64,000 nucleotides of DNA. It comes from Phylloscopus collybita. Its lineage: Eukaryota; Chordata; Aves; Passeriformes; Phylloscopidae. The DNA is taken from positions 26,926,001-26,990,000 of the forward strand of contig JAJNNQ010000026.1 of assembly GCA_027886175.1 (NCBI GenBank), written 5' to 3'. Below, one piece after another: positions 42,001 to 54,000 of the stretch. Both the position numbers and the translations under genes were made by a program. How positions within the stretch are numbered: position 1 is the first letter of the stretch; every line of letters begins with the position of its first letter. A model generated the notes under the pieces. The model did no database searches and was not told the DNA's origin. It was given only the letters and a program-made list of their open reading frames with translations.

Positions 42001-45000
42001 CCCAGGACAATGCATATGTCACAAGTGCCAATGTGTAATTATCTGAAATGCCTTCTTCTAATTTATCTTCTAGAAAGTTTGCAGCAGTCTTGATGGCATA
42101 AGCATGCTGAAAATGAAGATAATATTGAAGAATGTACAGTGAATAAAATATATCCTGGAATAGTAAAATGTAAAAGAAAAATTTGTACTGAATCAGAAAA
42201 ACTACCCAAACCACAGCCAAGAAATAATGAAAATCTCTTTCAGAATCACAGATGAATCTCAAAGGCAAGCCTTTTGATCTGGCACTGTCTTTATGAAAAT
42301 TATTAATTTCAATTAAATAAATTGGAATGGCTTAACATCTTTAAGACCAGTTCCCCCCAAGAAATTTCTCTGCAAGTTCTTGGACTAAAACCATGACAGT
42401 ATTCTTGCTAACAGAAACTGTCTTTAGATATTGCAAATGTAAAACTGAAGGGCTTAACACAACTTTGCATTGCTTTGAATAGGTAAGAGTTGTTTAACAA
42501 AACGAGGTTAAATTTTGCCTGTGTTCAAATATCCCTCTATTTCTATTAACTACCAAGAGTTTGCCAGGTGTGGTGAAAATTTATGAAACATTCTTGTAAC
42601 TATGAATCATATTTATGAATTCCAATACCTGTTTATCTGGGAACCCTAGGAGGGATGACATGATATAAGCTGTGAGAGTAATTGGATTATTGGTGCCTCC
42701 TTGAAGACCACTGTGTAACACTTTCCCAGGCTCCTGGAACTCTCCATTTAATTTCTGATGACGGACAATCCATTTAGCTGTATCCGTGAGTACATCTTCG
42801 TCGATATCTATGAATGGACGAGCTTGAAGGAAGCATCTCAATACAAAAGCTGATAACCTTGGGGAAAAGGTTGATCAAGTAAGTCAAGATTAGCCATGCA
42901 TTACAGCTTCCTGTGTTTCAGATGACAAAATACTGTAAAGCATCAAGTGTTCTACGCACCCCTTCCAAGCAGAGCAAAATGCATGCCTCACCCAGATAAG
43001 CAAGTAGATTAAACTTAATCCACTAAATAATGAAGATATGTCCTTGTCCCTGAAGATCACCCCTTCTGCAGCTGCTATGTTTCAAAAACTAATAGAGTAT
43101 AGACTCTGAGTCTGCCAGTACATGTATCTTTATTCAAACATTGCTCTCCTGCCTTCTGCTGCTAGACAGACGTTTTAGTTTACAAAGTAATGCAGTGTGA
43201 TGTTAATTACCACCACTATCCCTGTAATGATATCCTTGAACCAACCTTTGTTTTATTATTAATCCCACATTATCCCTCAACTCCCTTCTTTCCAAAGGTG
43301 CATTCATCTAACTTGTCATTGCACTATTTAAGGTCTAGAGTGGCCAGTACAAGTAAATAATCTTCATCTTCCAATCCATCAATACTGAGTCAAAGATAAA
43401 TCCTCCTGATGTCAATGAAAGACACCCACTGACTCCAGAAGAAAGTCTCATTCAGTGGCACAGTAAGAGGGACAGAAATATGTACTGACATACGTAAGTA
43501 CATCTAAACTGAACAAGGGTTAGCAGAACAAAGTGCTGGAACCTCTCTCCCTTATCTATCTGGCTTCCACAACTATGCTCTGTATGCTTCCTGGAGTGAA
43601 ACTCAGCACTGAAAAGACTTTTTCAGCTCTGTTTACAGTCTCAATAAAAGAAGTGTGACAGATGCAAGTAGAACAAATTTTTACCACCAGTAACTCTGTT
43701 CATCCCCCACAATATGTCTCAGTCAGTCTTCGGCTTCCAGTAGGGAGATAACTGATAATCTGATTGAAGCAGTGATGACCACATAGCCCTAAGTGGTTTC
43801 AGTCAAATCCAAGAATAACTAATTTAATTGTTATTCCTCATTCCTTTGAGGAAAGCAACAGAATAAACTTTGAGACTAGACTTTTTCCCTGTTTAAAATA
43901 ATTCATCACTCTTCTTTTTTTTTTCCCTTTTCAAAATTAGAAAGCCTTGCCCTAATAATGCCTTTGACAATATGTTATCCAGCAAGAAAGACTTAAACAC
44001 CTAATTGGAGTTGGCCTAAATGCCTAATGAAAACCAGGCAGAAGGCTAATACAGCTGGAAACTTTTACCAGCTTCACAAAAACTTTTCAGATGCAGGGAA
44101 AATAACTAAAATACTAAAGTTCCACAATGATTCTGGCAGAACTACTCACCATGTGCTCCCAGAGGGATCTTCATTTCCAAAGGCACTAAAAGAACCATCA
44201 TCCCTCTGGAAAAGCAGCTCTCTTTGGTAGCCTGAAGTGGAAAAGTAGAGACAGGTATTGAGCACTTTTCCCTCATGTGGGTTCCAGCACAAACTGGAAC
44301 TGAAACTGCTGATACAAAGGCACTTTCTAAGGCTGAGAAGGGCACAACTTAAGTGTTTATTTCCTTAAAAACCTCCTAAATATGCAGGAACACAGAAAAC
44401 CATGTAGAAAATGGTGAGGAAGTGGGCAGCAATAACACGAAGGATCCATCTACAAAAGGAGAACCACAAACTCCTGCGGCTGCTCACCAGGGAGCCTAAC
44501 AATGCAGAGATGTGCTCACACACCCCCAGGGGTTCCAGGAGCAGAGAAGAGATGCAGCTATAGTTCATTGCTCCATCATTTTGTGTACCTACAGAAGTGC
44601 TCTATCTTTACAGCAGAAGGAAGGACAAGCAAAAATTAAAGTGTTTTCCAACTGAAAGGGCAAGGCTACAAATGCTGCTAGAAAACCAGGCCTCCTCTTC
44701 AGGTGGCTTTTGTCAAATCAGTAGGCTTACTATCAGAAAAAGCAACCTGGAAGAGGTTGTTCTAAAATGCGTGAAAAATTTTACAAGACCTGAAATCCTG
44801 AGAAGAACTATTTAAAATGTTATCTTAAGATTCTTTCAATATCCTGAACAAGTGCAGCTATCTCCTGATTACAGGACATCCATAATAAAAGAGCCTCAAA
44901 GGCTCACTGGCTGCTCACAACCACCAGCAGCACTCCCACTCGTAGATGACTTCTGTACAGAACCAGTGATCATTCATGTTAGAAATGAAGAGCTTCCTAT

Positions 45001-48000
45001 GATATGCTACTTACTGTAGTTTCTGGTATCTAAAGCCTTTCTTCCCCTACATTTTTTTGCCTGCCATTTGTGAATCCTGAATAGTAGCGGCATCTATTTA
45101 TAGCATTTCATAACACATCTTTCCTTTCCCTCCACTTTGTCTTTTCCCTTGGTTTGACTATTTTAGCTATTATAATTAAGAAAGTATACTCATTAATCAA
45201 AGACCTGATAGATACAGACACAATACAGAATCAGACAGGCGAAAGAAAACTCTCAGGCAACCATCAGTAAGTCCTGCATAAATGAATGAATTTACATAAA
45301 TATGTCCCATGAGGTCCATCCAGCTACAGCTGTAACTACAACCCTGAAAAACATTCCTTGCTTTCACTGATAAGGATTAATCACCCACTTCCATACCATC
45401 CTGACTGTAGACACACATTGAGTGAACCATACCCCTAATTACTGAGGAACAAATGGCCTGCTCCCTCAATCTAAGTGCCAGTATAAGACAAATTCCTAGG
45501 CATGTCATCTCAGTTAATGATACCCTTAAATGGAAGGGGGAGAGAAGGAGGAAAGAGTGGCATTTCTCCCCAAGAAAAGCAAACTGTCAAAGTTTTAGCC
45601 TCCAAATAATGTTCTATGAGGAGCACAAATGTCACTGTGGGACACAATGAATGAGACACGGACTCGTGATTCAGAAGGCTGATGCTCTGAAAAGGGGCTG
45701 GTTTATTCTCAGAACTTATTTTTATACTTTTTACAATGTGCCCACCTAAGAGGTGGGATCTTTGGACTCATTGGCCACATCAAGGGTCAACAAGCAAAGT
45801 CCCTCCTAAGGAGAGGGAAAAGTGAAAAACAAGATAGTTTACAGAGACTGACCTTGTTTACTATCTTAAATCTCTGGGAAAGAATTTAAGAAAAACTCAA
45901 ACATAGCAAACAGTGACTACACTGTATATATATGTATATATACAAATAGACTGCTTCTTCTTCAAAAGTATCTGACTGCAAGGCTTGAAAATAAGGTCTT
46001 CTGCTTCTTTGCAGAACTAGCAATATACAGCAGTAAGTATTACAATCATCATCCTGCTGGTAGTGCAAAAGCACCAGACCACAGCTTTCAGCCTGCTTAA
46101 CAAAGACTGCTGAGCAGCCCTTACAGAGGCACAAATCCATCTCAGAATGTAAGCTTGGGAGGGATCAGAAAGATGAGCAGAACCAGAGGGAGAGAGATCA
46201 CTCAGCTATTTCCTACATTCTGCTTGCTTTCGTCTCCGTGCCAGCCCTGCTGCAGTCACGCAAGGGTCTCCCAAGGCGAGTGTATCTCCGACGGGAACGC
46301 CGGCAGGAGCACTGGGGCGGCAGGGCTGGCGGCTGCCAACCGCCCAGCGCGCGCTCCATCACGGGCGGAAAATGAGACTGCAGATGTCGACACACGGACG
46401 TGGAAAGGCAAGGGAAAGGAGGATCCTATGATGGAGATGTCCACTGCTGTTCTCAGAGGGTTGGCTGGAACCCAAGAGATGTAGGAGGCTCGCTGAAAAG
46501 AGCTCGCAAGGCTGAAAGCGGAATGTATCAGGACGGAAAGGACTTCAGAAAGATGCGAAAGACTAAAGGATCTCAACTTTTAAACAGCTTGGAAATTCTG
46601 CTCAAAATCTTTACCTCTTTGGGTCTAACTTTCAGACCAGACTTTCTAAGCTTTCAGACCAATCAGGTTTCTTTTCATTTCAGAAAAAGTGATTTAAAGA
46701 TGGGATTTGTCATTACCACAATTAAGAAATGTGCTTAAAAGGCACTTTTTCTTTGGCTTTGCCTTTGTTCTAAGTAAATAAAACTGCTAAAAGAAAGATC
46801 ATATAGCTGTTTCTGCTAGCTATATGATCCCTTCTTCTCACAAGCATTTAGCCACAAATTATATTTACTTCAGATTCTGATGTTACTTTTTTAAATACTT
46901 GACGAATTATGACATGTGCAATAGTCTGTTTTAAATTAAACCTCATAACAATCCTTTCAAAAACAGCCTATAAAAATTACATCTTACGTGAAAGATAAAT
47001 TTCAACTTGAAGATTACACTTGAAAAAATAATCAGTGCAACAACAGAAAACAATTATTAAGATAAAGCAAAAAAAAAAAACCAAAAAAATTTTTTGGATT
47101 GTGTTTCTTCTCTATGTTAAGGTTACAAATATTTCAGCACACTTACTGTTTTGACACCTACAGTGCTAAAAACACATAGCTCAATTCAAAGAAGTTAAGA
47201 ACACAATACAATCTGTATGTAAGTGACATTTAAACCTGCAATTTCCATTTGCTTTCAGATAACTTAAATAAATCCACTACTAGAAAACTTCAGAAAACTA
47301 TGGTACCAAAGCTCAGTCTTAAAAGAGTGATAGATTGCTAACAAACTTCAGAGTAGCTGTTTACATAACACATCCCTTCCTCCCCACTATACTTTTCAAC
47401 TAAACCATGTAGTAGGAAGGGTTTAAAAGAAAAAATCAGTGAACTGCTTTGACAGAAAATTGGAATCCTGATGAAAGGCAAATTTATTTTGAGCCGTGCC
47501 TTTTCCAAGGGAAATGTCAACAACTTTAAAAATATCACACAAAAAGGACTTAGAGAGAGTAAACAAAAATTGAAAATGTCATCACAATGCCTTAGTAGGG
47601 GTGTAGCTCACATGGGGCTGGTGTCACTGCTCTCCGAGAAGCAGGCTCAGCATCGAAACTGACACATGGCAAGTGTGGGACACCACAATTAGACACTGTC
47701 TGATCCAAAAGCCAGAGTGCAACTGTGGTCTCCAAACTTTGTGATGTTCTGGAGTATCTCCCGATTCAAATATACAACAATTTCCAACTAAAATTTTCCA
47801 GCTTTTGATTTCTAGCACGAAGTTCACTTCTGACCAAGCCTAGAAATTGTGTGGGTAAAAAAGCCATGAGATCAAATGCCACTCCTTGAGCTCTACAAGA
47901 ACATGTCAGGTCAGGATGGTGTCACAGAAGATGTGGGATGAACATGGTTCACACTGCTCACTGACTCATTTTAAACTGCTGTGCCTCAGGCAGAGATCAG

Positions 48001-51000
48001 AAATGTTTGCTCAGATGTGATTTTATCAAACGAGAAGTAATAACCATCTAGGAAATCCATGTGAATTACTTTCTAAAAAGCATTTCTCATCTGAAAAAAA
48101 AGCAATTATACAAAACCAACTTTTTTTCTGAGAAAACTTACCCTTGCAAACAAAATAATTTGCTAATTCTATCAGCCCAGAATAAAGAGGGAAAAAAATA
48201 TAAAAAAAAAATAGGTTTCTCTTCTAGTTCTTGTGACACAAACTGAGCAATATTTCAAACACCAGATGCAGAGCCACAGAAATCTTTTTACTAGGAAGGG
48301 TTTTTAAAAATCTAACCTCTTTCTTTTATGCATACAGACCTTTTCTCATAAACGATACCGCTTTTGATCTTATATCCTCTCTCAGCTGCCTGGTTTTAAT
48401 CAAGTATTGCAAAACATAAACATTGGGAGCAAAATTGATCATGTTCTGTTCACCACAGCCATAAGGCATCTTAATCAATGATGACAAACCGTTGATAGAA
48501 GGCCCAAGTAAATCACCTGAAAGATAAAATTCAACCAAAATAAACTAAAGCTTATTGCAAATAAATGCATACCTCACATATAAAGGGTGGTATAATCTAA
48601 ACTGGGAATGTTTCTACTAATGGATTTCTACCACTAAGCAGGCAGAAAAGATACTTCCTCTACTGATCAACTTTACGCCCACTGACACAGCTCCCTACAG
48701 ACCTTTCCAACTACAGAGTAATTTCAAACAGTCATCATTAAAATAAAAACAAAAAAAAACAAAACCAAACAAACAAAACCCCACATAACCAATATCTCTT
48801 AATCTAGGAAAATATTTCAATATGGTAGTATGTATTTGAAACTTAATTTATTTCTTCTCTCACCTACAGTTATCAAAGCCTAGGAGTCACAGTAAACAAC
48901 TAGTCAGGTTATAAGCATCTTTCTGCAGACAGCATAATTAGAACAGAGCACTAGCAAACTTTGCAGGACCTTCCTGACCAAAATCCAACTCCCTAACTCT
49001 GAAAACACCATACTGTCATAAATTAAACAAATTGAAGGAATAAACCACTCCATCCATAAGGTCTCCCTATGTTTAGCCTAATGTATGATGGTAAATTACT
49101 GTAACTGAATGATTCAACCTACTTATATTGCAGTTAAATAAAAATTAATGTCATAATTAATTCCCTAATGATAGAAACAGAGTAAGTTAATTCTTACCAA
49201 CAGCAGTGATCTGCACTCTCTCACTGTCACTTACAACATCAGAAGGAAAAGTGAATTCCAAAGTTTTTGACACTTCTTGTCGTTTATTCCCAGTCAAATC
49301 CAAAAGGACTGTCTGGGAATATGTCTGTTCCAATCCTTCAGCCTATAAAGATAAAGACAGGGGTTCTGAGTATCCTTCTGTAGTTGACCCTGCCCTAAGT
49401 AGGAAGGTCAGGCTACTTCCTGCCAACCTCAACCATTCTTTGATTCTATCATCTTAAGCTTTTATTGTAGGATGAGATATACAACTGTCTACCATCTTTC
49501 ACTGAAATGGAGCCTAACATGAATCAGACTTAGACATCCAAAGCTAGGCAAGTTTACCAGACAGAAAGTCTGGAGGCAAAAATTCCACCTGTAGCAAAAC
49601 ACAGAAGTGTTAATCTAAAATAGGCTTTGAATGAAAGCCAGATATATCGACTGCACTTATCCGAAACAGTTACCAGGTCCACTCTCCACAGGTTGTCAAA
49701 TTAGCTGCAGCACCAGGGGTTCAGTGATACACAAATAGCTTCCACCTTGCATTCAAGAAGCATTGGACAGACTATCTGGAGTAGAACAGATCTGTATGTT
49801 CATTCCTAGAAGGGGATCTATAGACTTTTAAAGGACTTTTAAAAAATCATTTTCTAAGAAGTGTTTTCTACTTAAAGCCACGTGACCCCAAACCAACCAT
49901 ACAGAGCAAGGGGCAGACAAGTATGTTGGTTTGCCTTTTTGCTGCACTATGTTGCCTGTTTCCAGCAACAATTTACTTCAAGAACAAGCCAAGCTGCAGA
50001 CTGTTTACCTTTACTAAAACTTTCTGGATAACAGCATCAGAAGCAGCAGAGGATATTGCTGTCACTTTGATGGGAATCTCTCCCAGCTGTTTCGGCTTGA
50101 TTGAGAATTGAACAGTTCTCCCATCTTCACTCGGTACAGATATAGTTTGTTGATTTGCTGTAGCATTTATTTCATTGGATGTTAGAATAATTTCAAAAGC
50201 ATCAGCCATATCCAGGATCACAGTAACCTGTAAATACGGCAATATTTGCAATACGAAGTGTTAATTTTGGAAAGGTGCTTTCATAAGCTGTCGCCTGTTT
50301 TGTGTATAGAGAAATAGGTCTGCCCACTAAAGAAAATACACCAGTTCTCACAAAGAAAGACATGGTCTCCACAAGTGATGAAAATCCTGCAATATCTAGC
50401 AACATTCAAAGATATTGTTGTGTTACCTCAGCTTCTTCTTTCAAATAATTAAAGATGTTCACTTCCAAAATGAACTGCTCTCCTCTGATGACGGAGTATG
50501 GAAGGTTCAGGAAAATGAAAAAAGGCTGAAAAACTCCTAGCTGCAAAACAAAATCAGTCATGAACCCTTACAACCAAAGACTTGAAAGAAAATTACTACA
50601 CCATATGTCTTCCAATCACTTTTAAATTCAATGACAGAGCAATGTTTAGTTGTACTCTACAGCTGACAAAACATGTTACTGCAGGGCTGAAACAGAAGGC
50701 AAAGATGCTTCTGGTCATTGGCACCCTTAGAGACACCGTCCAGATGAGAGCTGCTGACAGCTTTGACAGGGCAGTCCCAACAGAGGCAACTGAACTAGGA
50801 CTCTGAGTCTTATCATCTGGCAAGTTTGGAAGCTGTGATCTGTCCTGAGCTCTCATTAAGGTTACTGAATTGCTTTGAGTACACAAGTAATGGATTAATT
50901 TGGTCAGTTGACCTATCTTCATGTCATTATACTAGTAAATAAATAACTGACTCACCCAAATATTGTAACTCAACAACACCTTACAATGATTTTTTTTTTT

Positions 51001-54000
51001 AATTTAATAAGATTAATTTTAACATAAGTTCTCTAGTTCTACTTCTAAAAATACATACTATATTAACTAAAATTAAAACTGCAGAAATATACCAGCAAGT
51101 TTCTCTTATCTGTGAACAGAGGGTTATGGAAGAAATCTGGGCTCTAAGAAATCAATGGTAAGGTCTCATCAAACTGAATAGAATCAAAATTTCACTGCTT
51201 ATGAACATTTGTATAATAAGAATGGCTGAGACATGATACCCTTTATTATCAAAATGTCAACTAAAAATTATTTTAATTCAGTTTGCATTTAAAAACATCT
51301 TCCAAGTGTTTTGAGTTTCAGAAACAAAAATGCCTCAGCTTTTCTTTTTTCTAGCTAGCTAATATTCCAATGCTTTCTCTAAAAAAATAAAAGTTGCTTG
51401 CTAAAGCTCTCAGTGTCATAAACTTCTTCAGATATTAAGCATTAGTGAAGTTCTGATGGAGACTTTTTTGGTAAGTTCATAGTAAGGTTTTCCCCATGTA
51501 CCTATTTTCTTTGTCTTTTTTGTTTTACTTTTTTTTTAAACTGAAGTTTTACACTCAGGAATATGCCAGTATATTACAATAAAATACAACTGAGTAAAAT
51601 TACTGACACTGTGTAGGAGAAGTCAAAATAAAACCATGATGCAAAGCAGTACATGACATAAAGCACACAGATGTCATTTATTTCCCCCATAACATTTTTC
51701 ATGTCTTTCTTTTACTTGCCTCTCTGTATGGTACTGATTAACATGTTTCAGCCATATGGAACTCTAAACACAAACTGAATGTCCCAACAATAGTGAAGTA
51801 CTGAACAGTGCATGGGGGTGATTATTGCTATATTATTATCTCAACATCTGTTCTACTTGGAGCCTTCTCACATCTGAGGATGAGAGGCCAAGTGTGTATT
51901 TCCACACAGTTTTAATCAGAAAACTATTCCTCTTTCTGTCCCATCTCTGCCAAGCCAAGTGAAAGAAACAAGAATCAAGATTCCAGTCTCAAAGGAGCCT
52001 TAGCCACAAAACCCAGATTGGGCTCCAAATTCTGTAGTGGAGCTCAGATCAGGATGTTCAAAGCACATGCTCTGAGTCTGGTATAGCTGCCAACTGTGAA
52101 ATCTGGACATAGATCTCAGTTTGGATCTCAAAAGTTGCCCCTCCCCAAGAATTTGAGGGCATGAGAACTTAAATGGGTAAGCTGGCTGTCTTCAGGCTAT
52201 GCTTACACTAGCCCAGGAATCAAGATGGAAATCTACAGCCCACTACTACAGTCTCAACCTTTCTAAACTTAGGTATGGAGGTGGAGTTGTCTCTGATAGG
52301 AACACAGTTTCTCTAGGCTCTTTACCTAATGAATGGATGGGTTATTCTGTGTATGTAAAATAATAGCTAAATTAGACTTCAATAATTAATTCCTATTTTA
52401 AACATGGTAAACAACTCTCTAAATAGTGGTTTCCTTGAATACAGAGTGATCCTAGGACAACTTGTATACTGGGAATGTCAGGTTAGAAATCTAACCTGAA
52501 GACTGCTAAATTTAGCTTAAATTGCTAAACTCTTTGAACACTTGGAAGCAAGAAAAGAGCCTCAAGACACAGGATTTTGGGAGCAACAAGATTCTCACCC
52601 CATGGCTAGCTCTCAGTGTCCACTCTGCTCCTCAAGCTGTCATCCAAAACCTAGCACCTATCACAGATCACAGAATGCTTGTGTTGGGAGGGACCTCTGG
52701 ATGACATCTAGTCCAAGGCCACTGCTAGTTACTCCAGGACTGGTTTTGACAGATAAATTTAGTCTTAAATCATCCTCCTGTTCTCCCTCCTAAGCATTAG
52801 CCATAAGTGTTAGCAGAGCAGCAGACAAACGCCCCTCCCATCCCAGCCACCTCTTCCCTGCCAGTCTGTGCAAACCTCACTGCATGCATTACCAACTCAG
52901 GAACTGCTCTCTGGCCAGAGCCAAGAAAACCTGGAACACTGCTCCCAAATAGTCATTCCCCCTTTCTACATACAAAGATTCTGAAACAGGCACATCCTGG
53001 AAGTACTTTTACAAAAAAAAAAAAAAGCCACATCCAAATATCTGTGTGGAGTCTTAGATAACCATATGAGCAGGAAGGGAAGGCAGATACGGTATCACGT
53101 ATGGCTTCAGTGGTGTTGTTTTCTTTACAGTTAGAACACACACAGCCTCTCAATCTCTTCATTAGTGTAAGGAGATGCTGCTGTTAGAACTAAGTCAGAG
53201 AGTCCAGCAACAACCTGCAGTGTTATCAGCCTTGAAGGAGAACTCTCTAGTGAGATGGTACCTCCACCGGAGCAGTCGTCACTCCAAGCCCACCGTTTTC
53301 AGAGATCACAAAAGCACTGGCTACCCAGGATGTGATGGTATCAGGTACAATGGCAGCCATTGTTGTTTCTGTGTCAGACCTGATGGCAGAAGGGGAGAGC
53401 AGACTTTCAAAACCATCCATTTAGAGACATCAGGGAGTGGACACATATGTTTAAAATGCATGAAAAATTAAGTCCAAATTCCTGGAAAGAAAAGCTGCCT
53501 TTATCCATTTTTCTTTTTAATCATTTAAAAATACTGTGATGGGATCAAAATCATTTAAAACATTTAAATTATTTTAAATTACATGAATTGAAGGTAATTA
53601 CACTGGATCATATTACATATAATCCACTTTTACAGGTCCTTTACAACAATCCCAGATGATGGTTGCTTCCTGAACTTTTCAGTTGTAAAAGGATACAAGA
53701 TTTGTGCTTCACGACACAGGTCAGATTTCACCATCATTTGACAGTTTGATCTATTCATTGAATTAGGTGCAGATAGCAATAGATTTCCCTTTCTGGGCTA
53801 ATCATCATCTTTTTATGTACTGTAGAGAAAAAGGCTAGGTCTCCTTTTCCATTATTTCCCCATTTGTAAGAGTTTATTTTTTTTGTCTCCAAAACTTTTA
53901 TCTAGCTTCTATTGGAATTCCTAGGCCCTCAGTCAGGCATAATCCTCTCTTGTGCCATTGTACAACTCCTCATTTTTTTCATCTCCAATCTCACTTTTGG

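Larger units (their letters stand above)
44232..48339 (-). other. CD109 intron after the thioester exon
   Basis: This 4.1 kb intron is one of the two longest in the window. From right to left it holds A/T-rich unique sequence, the 12-bp inverted repeat (46797), the CpG-dense patch (46259-46400), the LTR-like block (45636-45921) and further unique sequence. No exon-like match to the protein falls within it. Confidence 0.7.

Noticed and set aside
53370..53379. Alternative acceptor ACACAG about 8 bp inside the post-bait exon
   Set aside because: Using it breaks the frame with the preceding exon and shortens the block relative to human.
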